Shown here: positions 44,076-52,712 of the stretch, piece after piece
Position numbering within the stretch: position 1 is the stretch's first letter
Layout: the number at the start of each line of letters is the position of its first letter
NCBI GenBank assembly: GCA_000403215.2
Contig: KE159528.1
Span: forward strand, 111,293 to 175,292
DNA length: 64,000 nucleotides
Direction: 5' to 3'
DNA from: Lachnospiraceae bacterium A4
GTDB lineage: Bacteria; Bacillota; Clostridia; Lachnospirales; Lachnospiraceae
Made by a program: the position numbers and the translations under genes
Notes under the pieces: model-generated
Database searches by the model: none
Seen by the model: the letters and a program-made list of their open reading frames with translations, nothing else
Told to the model about the DNA's origin: nothing

Positions 44076-46148
44076 TCACTTGTGAAAATGCGTCAGAACA
44101 TTCCTGATGGTTTCTTGGAGTTCTTCGAGCTTAATCGGTTTGGGGATATGCGCATCCATTCCAGCCTCAATGGACCTTTTGTAATCCTCCTCAAAGGCAT
44201 TCGCCGACAGCGCGATAATCGGAATCCGTGCCAGTTCCTTGTCTTCCAGACTGCGGATTGCCTTTGTCGCTGTATGCCCGTCCATGACTGGCATCTGAAT
44301 ATCCATCAGAATCAGCGAATAGTACTGCGGTGCTGAATTTTTGACCATCTCCACCGCGACGCTGCCATCGTTGGCCGTCTCAACGACATATCCCTCATCA
44401 CTGAGCAGTTCCTGTGCAATCTCACAGTTAATCTCATTGTCCTCAACCAGCAGAATCCGTTTTCCTTTGAGATTGATTCTTTTAGAAAGCTCGATCTCCT
44501 GTTCTTGTTTGGACGGCTCACTGTGAACTCGCAGAAGCAAATTGACAAGAAACCTGCTCCCCTTTCCCTCCGCACTCTCTACCTCAATGCTTCCCTCCAT
44601 CAAATCCACAAGGTTTTTCACCACACTTAGCCCCAGTCCGGTCCCTAACACCCCGCTCATTGTCGTATTGCGCTCCCGCTTGAAGGGCTGAAACAACTCC
44701 TTCTTGAAGGCGTGCGAAATTCCTCTGCCATTATCCTCCACAATAAACTGAAACGGCGCATACTGGTTCAGCTTCATCTCCTTCTCCACAACCGTCAGCT
44801 TCACACTGCCATTGGGCTCCGTATATTTCACGGCATTGTCGAGCAGTTGAAACAGCATCTCCTTCATTCGGAGAAAATCCATATGTACCGCATTGTGCTG
44901 TACCTTCGCGCTGTCAATTGTAAACTGTATGGATTTCACCTCCACAGGCTCCTTGACCGCCTTCTCAAGCTCTGCCAGCAAATCGTCTATCATTGCGACA
45001 CTCTCCACCAGATACGCCTTGCCAGATTCCATGCGCGTGACCTCCAGCGATTCGTTCACGATCATAAGCAATTGTTCACTCGCCACGCGGATTTTGTTCA
45101 GATAAGAGTCAACCTTGTCGTGATCCGGCAAATGTTTTTCGGCAAGCTCTGTATATCCGATAATCGCATTAATTGGCGTGCGGATATCATGTGACATGTT
45201 CTGCAAAAACGTCGTCCTTGCTATATTGGCGGTCTGTGCCTGATTCAGTGCAGATTTCAGCAGATTCTGCCGCTGGACCTGCTCTGTCATATCCTTTGTG
45301 ATTGCCATTGTCACCACATCGCCTGTGTACTCATTCCGCCCCAGCAAAAAGGCATAGTGATACAGATGCCTGTCCCCCGCCGCATCTGTCATCCAGCCGT
45401 CATAAGTCTGCTCCAGCTCTCCTTTGCTGTAGCACCGTATCAGCCGGTCTGCATCAATAAACCGTGCATACTCCTCGGACTCCTCCGAACTCATGTCCTT
45501 TATCCAGTATTGGACATATTCTGAGTATTTCTCAAAAGGCGGGATTTTCCAATACTCAAAAAAGTCCCTGAACTGTCCGTCTGGCATCTGGATATAAGCC
45601 GACAGGAACTTGTCCCGCGTCAGATTTACCTCAAAAAAAGAAATGGCATCATACAGAATTGCCTTCCGGTACTGCGTCTCTCTCGCATAGATGCTACGTA
45701 GCTCCTCATTCATCTTTTCCAGCTCGCTCATACGGTTTTTCAGCCGCTCTGTACTGTCATCTATAAATACATAAAAGATATCGCCGAACATCTCTGTGTG
45801 CATAAAATGCCCATAGTCCTCAATCCAGCGGATTGTGCCGTCCTTTTGTATAATCCGGTACTCCACATAGTCAAAATCATAGATACTGTTTGCGATTTGA
45901 ATCTGAATGCTCTGCTCCACCTCGTCGAGATCCTCCGGGTGCACCATACCCTTAAAGGTGTATCCCGTAAGCGTGCGAAACTCCTCCTCTGTCTCACAGC
46001 CAAAAATCCGCAGCACAGCGCTGTTGGTGTACAACAATTCCTCCGTCTCATCTGCGCGGTACATAAACAGCCCTCCCGGCATACCCTCCAGTATCGGTTC
46101 AATTTTCGCCAATGTATGTTCCTTAAAAGCCATCACTTTCTGATTCAT
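44076..46148 (-). CDS. PAS-containing hybrid sensor histidine kinase
   Basis: About 690 residues, no membrane segment. Order: PAS domain (~15-145, with a PAC-like YRIIQKDGTIRWIEDYG), a second PAS-like stretch (~160-290), HisKA with NMSHDIRTPINAIIGYTEL, HATPase with LDNAVKYTEPNG and GTGLGLSVV, and a C-terminal receiver with LLVEDNEINCEIA and LILMDIQMPVMDG. ATG 46148 follows GGAGG; the longer ORF start is not supported. Signal and output partner are unknown. Confidence 0.9.
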   Translation of the reverse strand: MNQKVMAFKEHTLAKIEPILEGMPGGLFMYRADETEELLYTNSAVLRIFGCETEEEFRTLTGYTFKGMVHPEDLDEVEQSIQIQIANSIYDFDYVEYRIIQKDGTIRWIEDYGHFMHTEMFGDIFYVFIDDSTERLKNRMSELEKMNEELRSIYARETQYRKAILYDAISFFEVNLTRDKFLSAYIQMPDGQFRDFFEYWKIPPFEKYSEYVQYWIKDMSSEESEEYARFIDADRLIRCYSKGELEQTYDGWMTDAAGDRHLYHYAFLLGRNEYTGDVVTMAITKDMTEQVQRQNLLKSALNQAQTANIARTTFLQNMSHDIRTPINAIIGYTELAEKHLPDHDKVDSYLNKIRVASEQLLMIVNESLEVTRMESGKAYLVESVAMIDDLLAELEKAVKEPVEVKSIQFTIDSAKVQHNAVHMDFLRMKEMLFQLLDNAVKYTEPNGSVKLTVVEKEMKLNQYAPFQFIVEDNGRGISHAFKKELFQPFKRERNTTMSGVLGTGLGLSVVKNLVDLMEGSIEVESAEGKGSRFLVNLLLRVHSEPSKQEQEIELSKRINLKGKRILLVEDNEINCEIAQELLSDEGYVVETANDGSVAVEMVKNSAPQYYSLILMDIQMPVMDGHTATKAIRSLEDKELARIPIIALSANAFEEDYKRSIEAGMDAHIPKPIKLEELQETIRNVLTHFHK

Positions 46149-46248
46149 GACGAGTCCTCCGCTTTTATTACTTTTATCAGTTTTAACCTGCCTGCCGTTG
46201 TTTTTTTTATTATATAACATTTTTGACAGCAAAAAAACCATAAAATAC

Positions 46249-46297
46249 AAAAAATCTCTGATAATCTATCAGAGATTTAATCTATCAGAGATTTTTT
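46249..46297. terminator. bidirectional terminator after lacI-type gene
   Basis: AAAAAATCTCTGATA pairs with TATCAGAGATTTTTT (15 bp) around a 19-nt loop that contains a third copy of the same half-site. The stem overlaps the last codons of the regulator gene. Confidence 0.85.
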
Positions 46298-47331
46298 GTG
46301 CGTAAACTTTTCGTTGATTCTTTAATCTTGAGTTCCGCCTCATATATAATATGCTGGTGTTGTGTCTTTCCTGCAATAATGTCAAACAGCAGTCTCGTCG
46401 TGTGCTTTGCCATCTCCTCCACCGGCTGACGCATCGTCGTCAGGCTTGGCACTGTATAATTTGCCATGTCAATACCATCGTACCCCGCCAGTGAGATATC
46501 GTCCGGCACACGCAGCCCCGCCTCATACAGCGCCCTCAGCGCACCGATGGCAAGTGCATCTGCCACTGCATACAGCGCTGTGAAGGCTTCGCCGCACTCC
46601 AGTAATTTCTTTGTGGACTGATATCCATTCTCCATGGAAAAGTGATTTAGTTCATCCTTCGTCTCACAGATGAGCTTAGGATTTACCTCAAGCCCGTGCG
46701 CCCTCAGCGCATCACAGTAGCCTTCCAGACGCAGCAGACCGATACTCTGCTCCTCCGCCTCCGCCACGAGAATTGCAATCCTTGTGTGTCCCAGACTGAT
46801 CAGATAATCTACAATCTTTGCACTTTCCCTGCGGTCATCTACGCTGATGCTCGAATAGACATTCCTGCTGATATTTTCAGGAATAGAGCCCGCTGTACTA
46901 AACACAAATGGCACGCTTAATTTTTTTAACTTCTCGTCCGAATGCGAGAACAGGCCGCCCAAAAAGATAATTCCCCGCAGCCGCTTCTCCTTGACGACCT
47001 TCTGTGCCACATCTACTTCGTCCTCGTCCGCCTCAATATGAGACAATTCCATCGCGTAATGCTTTCGCTTGCACTCCTGCTCGATCACTTTGATCATACT
47101 AGTGAAAAACGGGTTCGCGATTCCCTTGATAAGCACTGCAATCGCCTTTGCATCCGACCGTTTCAGATTTCTCGCACTGTTGTTTGGTATGTACCCATAT
47201 TCCTTGATCGTATCCATGATCTTCTCTTTCGTCTCCGGATTGATATCCGGATGATCATTGATCGCTCTCGAAACAGTACTGACACCCACACCGCATAGCT
47301 TGGCTATGTCCTTAATTGTCGGCTCAAACAC
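46285..47331 (-). CDS. LacI-family transcriptional regulator of the maltodextrin locus
   Basis: 348 residues. The N-terminal HTH is TIKDIAKLCGVGVSTVSRAINDHPDINPETKEKI, with a hinge near SARNLKRSD and a periplasmic-binding-type effector domain (AIAVLIKGIANPF, ISLAGYDGIDMANYTVPSLTTMRQP). Start is GTG 47331 after GGTGGTGGAAG. It is the last gene of the malE-F-G-Q run, so it probably controls it through the dyads upstream of malE, in the manner of MalR. The IS in malG may lower its expression. Confidence 0.9.
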   Translation of the reverse strand: MFEPTIKDIAKLCGVGVSTVSRAINDHPDINPETKEKIMDTIKEYGYIPNNSARNLKRSDAKAIAVLIKGIANPFFTSMIKVIEQECKRKHYAMELSHIEADEDEVDVAQKVVKEKRLRGIIFLGGLFSHSDEKLKKLSVPFVFSTAGSIPENISRNVYSSISVDDRRESAKIVDYLISLGHTRIAILVAEAEEQSIGLLRLEGYCDALRAHGLEVNPKLICETKDELNHFSMENGYQSTKKLLECGEAFTALYAVADALAIGALRALYEAGLRVPDDISLAGYDGIDMANYTVPSLTTMRQPVEEMAKHTTRLLFDIIAGKTQHQHIIYEAELKIKESTKSLRTKNL

Positions 47332-47360
47332 CTTCCACCACCCCTGTCGATGATTCTATT

Positions 47361-48860
47361 TCATTTTTTCCTGCTGCGCTCACGAACGGTTCTGCCATAA
47401 ATCCGTGCCAGCTCCAGCATGTGCTTCGAAAGCTCTTCTGTGCACGCATCCCTCTCCATGCGCCACTCCCAGTTTCCGCCTAATGTTGATGGTGTATTGA
47501 TTCTCGCCTCACCTCCAAGCCCCAGATAATCCTGCATCGGTATAATTGCCGTGTCTGCCACAGACCCCAGCGCAGTCCGGATCAGCGTCTCACACAGCTC
47601 CGGCGTTCTCTTGGCATTGACATATTTCTTGACAAACGCCAAATCCTTTTTGTTCAATGTAGCAAGCCAGCCATTTACCGTATCATTGTCATGCGTTCCC
47701 GTGTACACAACACAGTTGTTCGGATACTTGTGCGGCAGATAGTCGCTCTCCCCCGTGGCATCAAAGGCAAACTGCAGGATTTTCATACCGGGATAGCCTG
47801 TCTTTTTCACAAGTTTTAGCACGCTGGGCGTCAAAAAGCCCAAATCCTCCGCGATTACGGCACGGTTTCCGAGGGTTTTCTTCATCACCTCAAAGAGCTT
47901 GTAGCCCGGTCCGGGCTTCCACTCGCCGTTCTCTGCCGTCTCGTCGCCATAGGGCACCGCCCAGTACTCGTCAAAACCACGGAAGTGGTCAATGCGCACA
48001 ATGTCATAGATGTCAAAGCAGTGTGCAAGTCTCTGCATCCACCACGCAAAGCCTGTCTCCTCATGGTAGTCCCATCTATACAGCGGATTTCCCCAGAGCT
48101 GTCCTGTCGCGGAGAACGCGTCGGGCGGACAGCCTGCGACCGCGGTTGGCACGTTCTTTTGATCAAGCTGAAACAATTCAGGCTTCGCCCAAGTATCCGC
48201 ACTGTCAAACGCCACATAAATCGGGATATCTCCCACGATCTGAATCCCCTTTTTGTTGGCGTATTCCTTGAGTGCACTCCAGTGTTTTGAGAAAAGGTAC
48301 TGCTGATAGCTATAGAATGCGATATCGTCCGCGAGTTCCTTCTCGTACTTTTTCATCGCTTTAGGCTTTCTGAGCCGGATTTCCTCGTCCCATTCAATCC
48401 ACGACACACCGCCCAAGGAGTCTTTGACAGCCATGTACATAGCATAGTCTTTCAGCCACAGTTCATTCTCCTTGACAAATGCGCTATAGTCCGCATCATC
48501 GCTTCTATTCGCCCTCTCAAACGCTTTTCGAAGAAGCTCGAACCTCGTATAATAGATCTTCTCGTAATCTACCCGCTTGGTATCGTTACCAAAATCGACC
48601 GACGCGCACTCCTCCTCCGTGAGCAGCCCCTCCTCAATCAATGCATCCAGACTGATGTAGTACGGACTGCCTGCAAAGGTTGAAAAAGACTGATACGGTG
48701 AATCTCCATATCCCGTGGGTCCCAGCGGTAAAATCTGCCATAACGACTGTCCTGACGCTGCCAAAAAGTCCACAAAGTCATAGGCTTCTTTCGAAAAGCC
48801 GCCTATTCCAAATCTTGACGGTAAGCTGGATACCGGCATCAATACGCCACTTCTTCTCAT
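47361..48860 (-). CDS. malQ: 4-alpha-glucanotransferase (amylomaltase, GH77)
   Basis: 499 residues. SSLPSRFGIGGFSKEAYDFVDFL, IVGDIPIYVAFDSADTWA, RIDHFRGFDEYWAVP (catalytic Asp), AEDLG (acid/base Glu) and YTGTHDNDTVNGW are the GH77 core. It disproportionates maltooligosaccharides in the cytoplasm to make longer chains for phosphorylase and free glucose. It lies 34 bp downstream of malG, so the IS insertion in malG is likely to be polar on it. Confidence 0.96.
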   Translation of the reverse strand: MRRSGVLMPVSSLPSRFGIGGFSKEAYDFVDFLAASGQSLWQILPLGPTGYGDSPYQSFSTFAGSPYYISLDALIEEGLLTEEECASVDFGNDTKRVDYEKIYYTRFELLRKAFERANRSDDADYSAFVKENELWLKDYAMYMAVKDSLGGVSWIEWDEEIRLRKPKAMKKYEKELADDIAFYSYQQYLFSKHWSALKEYANKKGIQIVGDIPIYVAFDSADTWAKPELFQLDQKNVPTAVAGCPPDAFSATGQLWGNPLYRWDYHEETGFAWWMQRLAHCFDIYDIVRIDHFRGFDEYWAVPYGDETAENGEWKPGPGYKLFEVMKKTLGNRAVIAEDLGFLTPSVLKLVKKTGYPGMKILQFAFDATGESDYLPHKYPNNCVVYTGTHDNDTVNGWLATLNKKDLAFVKKYVNAKRTPELCETLIRTALGSVADTAIIPMQDYLGLGGEARINTPSTLGGNWEWRMERDACTEELSKHMLELARIYGRTVRERSRKK

Positions 48861-49368
48861 AACTATCTCCTTTTCTCCACAATACGTTAAACAATTACCC
48901 TTTTACAGCACCTGCTACAACACCTTCAATGATGTATTTCTGACAAGCGATATAAAATACAATGATTGGGATAATTGCCAAGATAATCATCGCCATCATC
49001 GCACCCATGTCAATTGCACCATAACCGCCTTTCAGGTACTGAATTGCAATGGGAATGGTCTTGTATTTCTTGATGTCCAGCACGAGATAAGGAAGCAGAT
49101 AATCGTTCCACACCCACATCGCTTCAAGAATTGCCACGGAGATTGCCGTCGGCTTCATCACCGGGAACACAATTTTGAAGTATGTCTGAATCGGAGTACA
49201 GCCGTCGATCATGGCAGCCTCCTCGATCTCTAGCGGAATGGATTTCACAAATCCGCAGAACATAAAGACCGCAAGCCCTGCCCCAAATCCCAGATACACA
49301 ATCACGATGCCGACAGGGTTCCCTAAGTGTAGTATATCAGCTATTTTGGATAATGTAAACATTACCAT

Positions 49369-49378
49369 TTGAAAAGGT
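49369..49378 (+). repeat. 10-bp target site duplication, left copy
   Basis: TTGAAAAGGT directly adjoins the left end of the IS and is identical to 51390-51399. Confidence 0.95.
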
Positions 49379-49396
49379 CAGGGTTGTTTCACGAAG
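49379..49396 (+). repeat. left terminal inverted repeat of the IS
   Basis: 18 bp, exact reverse complement of 51372-51389. Confidence 0.95.
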
Positions 49397-49569
49397 GCTT
49401 CCAAACGACATCATTTATTATGAACTTGCTGTCAGTCTGTTCGGAATCTGGACATCCTGCCGCCTTCACAGCTTTTTTTCTTTTCAGTTGTCCACATCTG
49501 AAAAAATGCGCAAAACATCCCCTCTATCTTATTTACACTTTTTTTCAAATCCTATATACTTATTTTATA

Positions 49570-50940
49570 TCAATAAAAACTCTCAATTCCGCTGAAGACA
49601 TATTTCTTTCTCAAAAGAAGGTCATCGCTGAAATCATCCATGGCTTCTGTCATGATCTCCGCACAGTCACCATACAGTATGGCTATCCGCAGGATGTTAT
49701 AGGCAAACTTCCTGATCAGCGCCAGATTGTGCTTTGATTTCTTTGCCGGTGACCTGTCTTCACGGAATGCATCATCCAGTACATGGTGCAGACGGTTCTC
49801 AACCGCCCAGTGTTCCCTTTTTATCCTCCCCATTTCTTCTGCTGTCAGTTCCATGTCCGAGATCATCCCTGTTTCCTGGATATCTTTCCCTGTCTCTTCA
49901 TCCTGGACCGGTTTCGGCCTCCGCCTTGAACCTTTTTCCAGAAAAGTTTTTATATCCGGCGTAATGTCGTTTCCCTGCCCGTCCCTTTCTACTGGTATCC
50001 GTATCTGCCTGGCTAATCCCACTGTTTTTACAAAGGGCCATTCTTTCTGCGTCTTTGTCAGGAGGCTGCATTCCCGGCATACGCTGTACCACCGGTATTC
50101 CTGTCTGTCACGGTTCCTCTCCTTCCGGCTGATTTCTTCATATTTCTCCTGCATCCCGGGATATCTTGGTCTGTAGTTCTCGTCCTCCTTCGTTCTTTTA
50201 TGGTCTTCTGACATTTCCCCGAAATATTTTACGATCTCCTCATAAGACTGCGGTTGGTTCTTTTTGACCATCAGTACAAAATGCCCCTCCTGGGACAGGA
50301 TCTGTTCCATGATCTGCGTCTGGGTTCCCACCGCGTCTGCCGTGACGACGCTTCCCTTGATATCCAACAGTTTCAACAACTCCGGTATCGCTTTGATCTC
50401 ACAGTCCTTATTCTTTATGGGCATCTGCGCTGCCACCAGCCCCGTTGCCGCATCCACCGCATTCAGAATCATCGGTGCCCGGAAATTCTTCACTTTCTCC
50501 ATTCCAGCCCGCAGTGCCTTCCCGTCAACCGCAAGGTGGATCCCTTTCGTATCCATGATTTCCCCGATCCATTCCATGAATTCCAGCGCAAACAGTTCCT
50601 CATCGATCCCTGACAGGAGACGGCATGCTGTGGATGGGGAGGCGATGCCATTCTTTAATGGAAGATATTCCCTCAATTCTTCCAAATGCTTTTTACACCA
50701 TTTCAGGCTCCGGCGTATGGTCGTCCTCCCCGCCAGGAAACCGGCCACCAGGCATACCAGCACTTCCGCATGGTCATGTTTTGTTTCCCTGCCACACCTG
50801 GGGTCCGGCACCGCCCTCATATATTCCACAAGCGGCTTTGTCCGGAATCCGTTTTCAGCACATGGAAAGGTCCACTCCCGTTTTTCCCAACAACTGTTCC
50901 TGTTCCGGGCTGATCTTTGATACCGCCCTTTCTTTTCCAA
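49570..50940 (-). CDS. ISAs1-family DDE transposase
   Basis: 456-codon frame. The recognisable transposase begins around residue 30 (KPLVEYMRAVPDPRCGR) and includes ASPSTACRLLSGIDEELF, IHLAVDGKALR (first Asp), VVTADAVGTQ (second Asp) and KREHWAVENRLHHVLDDAFREDRS (Glu). These are the ISAs1 DDE features. The first ~25 residues overlap the end of the accessory ORF in another frame and may not be translated; a start nearer the PDPR motif is possible. The frame is intact, so the element may be active. Confidence 0.93.
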   Translation of the reverse strand: MEKKGRYQRSARNRNSCWEKREWTFPCAENGFRTKPLVEYMRAVPDPRCGRETKHDHAEVLVCLVAGFLAGRTTIRRSLKWCKKHLEELREYLPLKNGIASPSTACRLLSGIDEELFALEFMEWIGEIMDTKGIHLAVDGKALRAGMEKVKNFRAPMILNAVDAATGLVAAQMPIKNKDCEIKAIPELLKLLDIKGSVVTADAVGTQTQIMEQILSQEGHFVLMVKKNQPQSYEEIVKYFGEMSEDHKRTKEDENYRPRYPGMQEKYEEISRKERNRDRQEYRWYSVCRECSLLTKTQKEWPFVKTVGLARQIRIPVERDGQGNDITPDIKTFLEKGSRRRPKPVQDEETGKDIQETGMISDMELTAEEMGRIKREHWAVENRLHHVLDDAFREDRSPAKKSKHNLALIRKFAYNILRIAILYGDCAEIMTEAMDDFSDDLLLRKKYVFSGIESFY

Positions 50941-51226
50941 TGTACAGCAGGTAAATGCTTTTCAGCACCTGCAGTTCCTGCAGCCCCACTCCGTGTTCTT
51001 TATACATACGCCTGCTCAGGGATATTTTTTTCTTTCCGCTTTTTATGACCCCTTCTGGTGTGATGATACCAATATAGGTATCTACCGGCTGGGGGTATTT
51101 CTTTCCGGGGACGCGCCTGGATGTCCGCTTATAGAGATAATAGGTATCCCCTTTCTTTTTCACTGTAGTTCCCCGTGTCCGCTGCTCCTGCACCCAATCC
51201 GGGTATCTTTTTTCTGCTGCTGTCAT
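50855..51226 (-). CDS. IS accessory ORF, 123 aa
   Basis: A basic protein whose middle (DTYYLYKRTSRRVPGKKYPQPVDTYIGIITPEGVI) resembles the N-terminal beta-strand region that begins some IS4/IS1634-type transposases. AAAGGAGG lies before the ATG. Its last 86 bp overlap the transposase frame, which is +1 relative to it. Role unknown; it could assist end binding or be translationally coupled to the transposase. Confidence 0.65.
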   Translation of the reverse strand: MTAAEKRYPDWVQEQRTRGTTVKKKGDTYYLYKRTSRRVPGKKYPQPVDTYIGIITPEGVIKSGKKKISLSRRMYKEHGVGLQELQVLKSIYLLYIGKERAVSKISPEQEQLLGKTGVDLSMC

Positions 51227-51371
51227 AATATCCTCCTTTCTATATAGGTAGCATATACCTATATTATATAAATATTATACCTCTACAGGGCGAAAAAGTC
51301 GAGGGATATGGAAAATATGTATAGCTTCCATATCCCTCGTAAAAATGCCGTGTCTATTAGTTTCAATTATT

Positions 51372-51389
51372 CTTCGTGAAACAACCCTG
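51372..51389 (-). repeat. right terminal inverted repeat of the IS
   Basis: 18 bp, exact reverse complement of 49379-49396. Confidence 0.95.
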
Positions 51390-51399
51390 TTGAAAAGGT
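51390..51399 (+). repeat. 10-bp target site duplication, right copy
   Basis: TTGAAAAGGT, identical to 49369-49378; it encodes the PFQ of malG on the minus strand. Confidence 0.95.
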
Positions 51400-51757
51400 A
51401 TAATCATTGAGAACGCAAACAGCATATACATCGCGGAAGTGACCTTATTTTTCACGCGTGTAATGTACCATGCACACATCGAAGTACACAGGATAATCAC
51501 AAACACAGACGCCACGGTGATAAACAGCGAGTAGCCAAACGCCTTGGGAAGCTCGATCTTCTCAATACCGCTGATGTAGTTTTCCATTCCCACAAAAGAT
51601 TTGCCGTCCGGCAGTGCAAATGGTCTCTTGCTGATAAAGATTTTTTTCTTGAACGAATTATATAATACAATAATAATCGGCATGACATAGATCACTGAAA
51701 TAATTGAAAATAATGCGGTCAACAATCCGCCGTGTTTTGCTTTTCTCACCTCTGACA

Positions 51758-52600
51758 TTATGCCTGCACCTCCTTATCTCTTGTCGCTCTGAGCTGTACG
51801 ATCGCTATGAGCGCCACCAATATAAAGAACACTACTGCCTTCGCCTGTCCGACACCTTCCCATCCGTTTCTGCCATAGAAAGTATTGTAGATATTCAGCG
51901 CGAGCATTTCTGATTTGTTGCTCGGCTCACCGGCAGTGAGCGCTAAGTTCTGGTCAAATAATTTGAAGGAGTTTGTCAGTGTCAGGAACGAACAGATGGT
52001 GATGGAAGGCATAACCATCGGAAGTGTCACATGTCTCAAAAGCTGTGTGTTGTTCGCGCCGTCAATCTTTGCCGCCTCGATCAAATCTCCCGGAATATTC
52101 TGTATGCCTGCAATGTAAATGATCATCATATAGCCGACCTGCTGCCAGCACATCAGAATGACAAGTCCCCAAAAACCATAGGCGGAATTATAGGTGAGCG
52201 TGCGCTCCATGTTTGCCAGAATGCCGTTTAAGATTAGCTGCCAGATATAACCAAGGATAATTCCTCCGATTAAGTTTGGCATGAAAAATACAGTTCTGAA
52301 TATATTCGTTCCCCTGATCCCCTTTGTCAGCAGCATTGCCACTGCAAAGGCTAGGATATTAATCGCCAGCACTGACACGATGGTAAACAGTGCAGTATAC
52401 CAGAGCGAGTGTGTAAAGGTCTCATCGCCCCAGATTCTGATATAGTTTTTAAAACCTACAAACTTTGCATCTGTAACGGTTGTAAATTCACAAAAAGATA
52501 AATAGACACCCAGTATGAACGGCAGTATAAAACCGATGGTGAACGCCAGAAGCGTCGGTAGTGCAAATATTGGGAAATATCTCTTGATCGCCTTATCCAT
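51758..52600 (-). CDS. malF: maltodextrin ABC transporter permease (MalF type)
   Basis: 280 residues with six predicted membrane segments (FALPTLLAFTIGFILPFILGV onward). The coupling loop is DLIEAAKIDGANNTQLLRHVTLP, the EAA-type motif of sugar permeases. It lacks the long extra domain of enteric MalF, as in other Firmicutes. It follows malE after an intercistronic hairpin and overlaps malG by one base. Confidence 0.94.
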   Translation of the reverse strand: MDKAIKRYFPIFALPTLLAFTIGFILPFILGVYLSFCEFTTVTDAKFVGFKNYIRIWGDETFTHSLWYTALFTIVSVLAINILAFAVAMLLTKGIRGTNIFRTVFFMPNLIGGIILGYIWQLILNGILANMERTLTYNSAYGFWGLVILMCWQQVGYMMIIYIAGIQNIPGDLIEAAKIDGANNTQLLRHVTLPMVMPSITICSFLTLTNSFKLFDQNLALTAGEPSNKSEMLALNIYNTFYGRNGWEGVGQAKAVVFFILVALIAIVQLRATRDKEVQA

Positions 52601-52665
52601 AATCTCATCCTTTCTATATATAATATCTCATAAAAAAATATTAAAAATATGAAAATGTCCTGTGC

Positions 52666-52699
52666 AAAAAAGGTGCAGCCAGATGCCTCCGGCTGCACC
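52666..52699 (-). terminator. intercistronic terminator-like hairpin between malE and malF
   Basis: GGTGCAGCC (52672-52680) and GGCTGCACC (52691-52699) form a 9-bp GC-rich stem with a 10-nt loop. On the minus strand it is followed by six U. It probably lets malE be made in excess over the permeases. Confidence 0.85.
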
Positions 52700-52712
52700 C
52701 AAAATCCATTGA

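Larger units (their letters stand above)
49379..51389 (-). mobile_element. ISAs1-family insertion sequence (2,011 bp) inside malG
   Basis: The ends are 18-bp perfect inverted repeats, CAGGGTTGTTTCACGAAG at 49379-49396 and its complement at 51372-51389. They are flanked by the perfect 10-bp direct repeat TTGAAAAGGT. ISAs1 elements make 8-10 bp duplications, which agrees with the transposase type. It carries a small accessory ORF and the transposase on the minus strand. The non-coding ends (49397-49569 and 51227-51371) show no further gene. Intact ORFs, perfect repeats and duplication point to a recent insertion. Confidence 0.96.
48895..51758 (-). pseudogene. malG: maltodextrin ABC transporter permease (MalG type), split by an insertion sequence
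   Basis: The N-terminal 123 codons (51758-51390) end at ...FSMIIPFQ and the C-terminal 157 codons resume at MVMFTLSKIADILHL from 49368. Joining them across one copy of the 10-bp duplication gives a normal ~280-residue permease. It includes the EAAMIDGCTPIQTYFKIVFP coupling loop (EAA motif) in the second part. In the sequenced copy translation would leave the frame shortly after entering the IS (QGCFTKNN). The start overlaps the malF stop by one base (TAATG) after AAGGAGGTG. With one permease broken, the MalFG pore should not assemble. Confidence 0.95.

Noticed and set aside
44712-45194. Plus-strand frame opposite the PAS hybrid kinase
   Set aside because: Antisense shadow of the HisKA/HATPase coding region.
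50855-50940. GGGAAAA heptamer (50888-50882) in the overlap of the two IS ORFs as a programmed -1 frameshift site
   Set aside because: In the frame of the upstream ORF it reads G-GGA-AAA, a classic slippery site, but the transposase frame is +1 relative to it, so a -1 slip does not reach the transposase. The conserved transposase region also starts inside its own frame.
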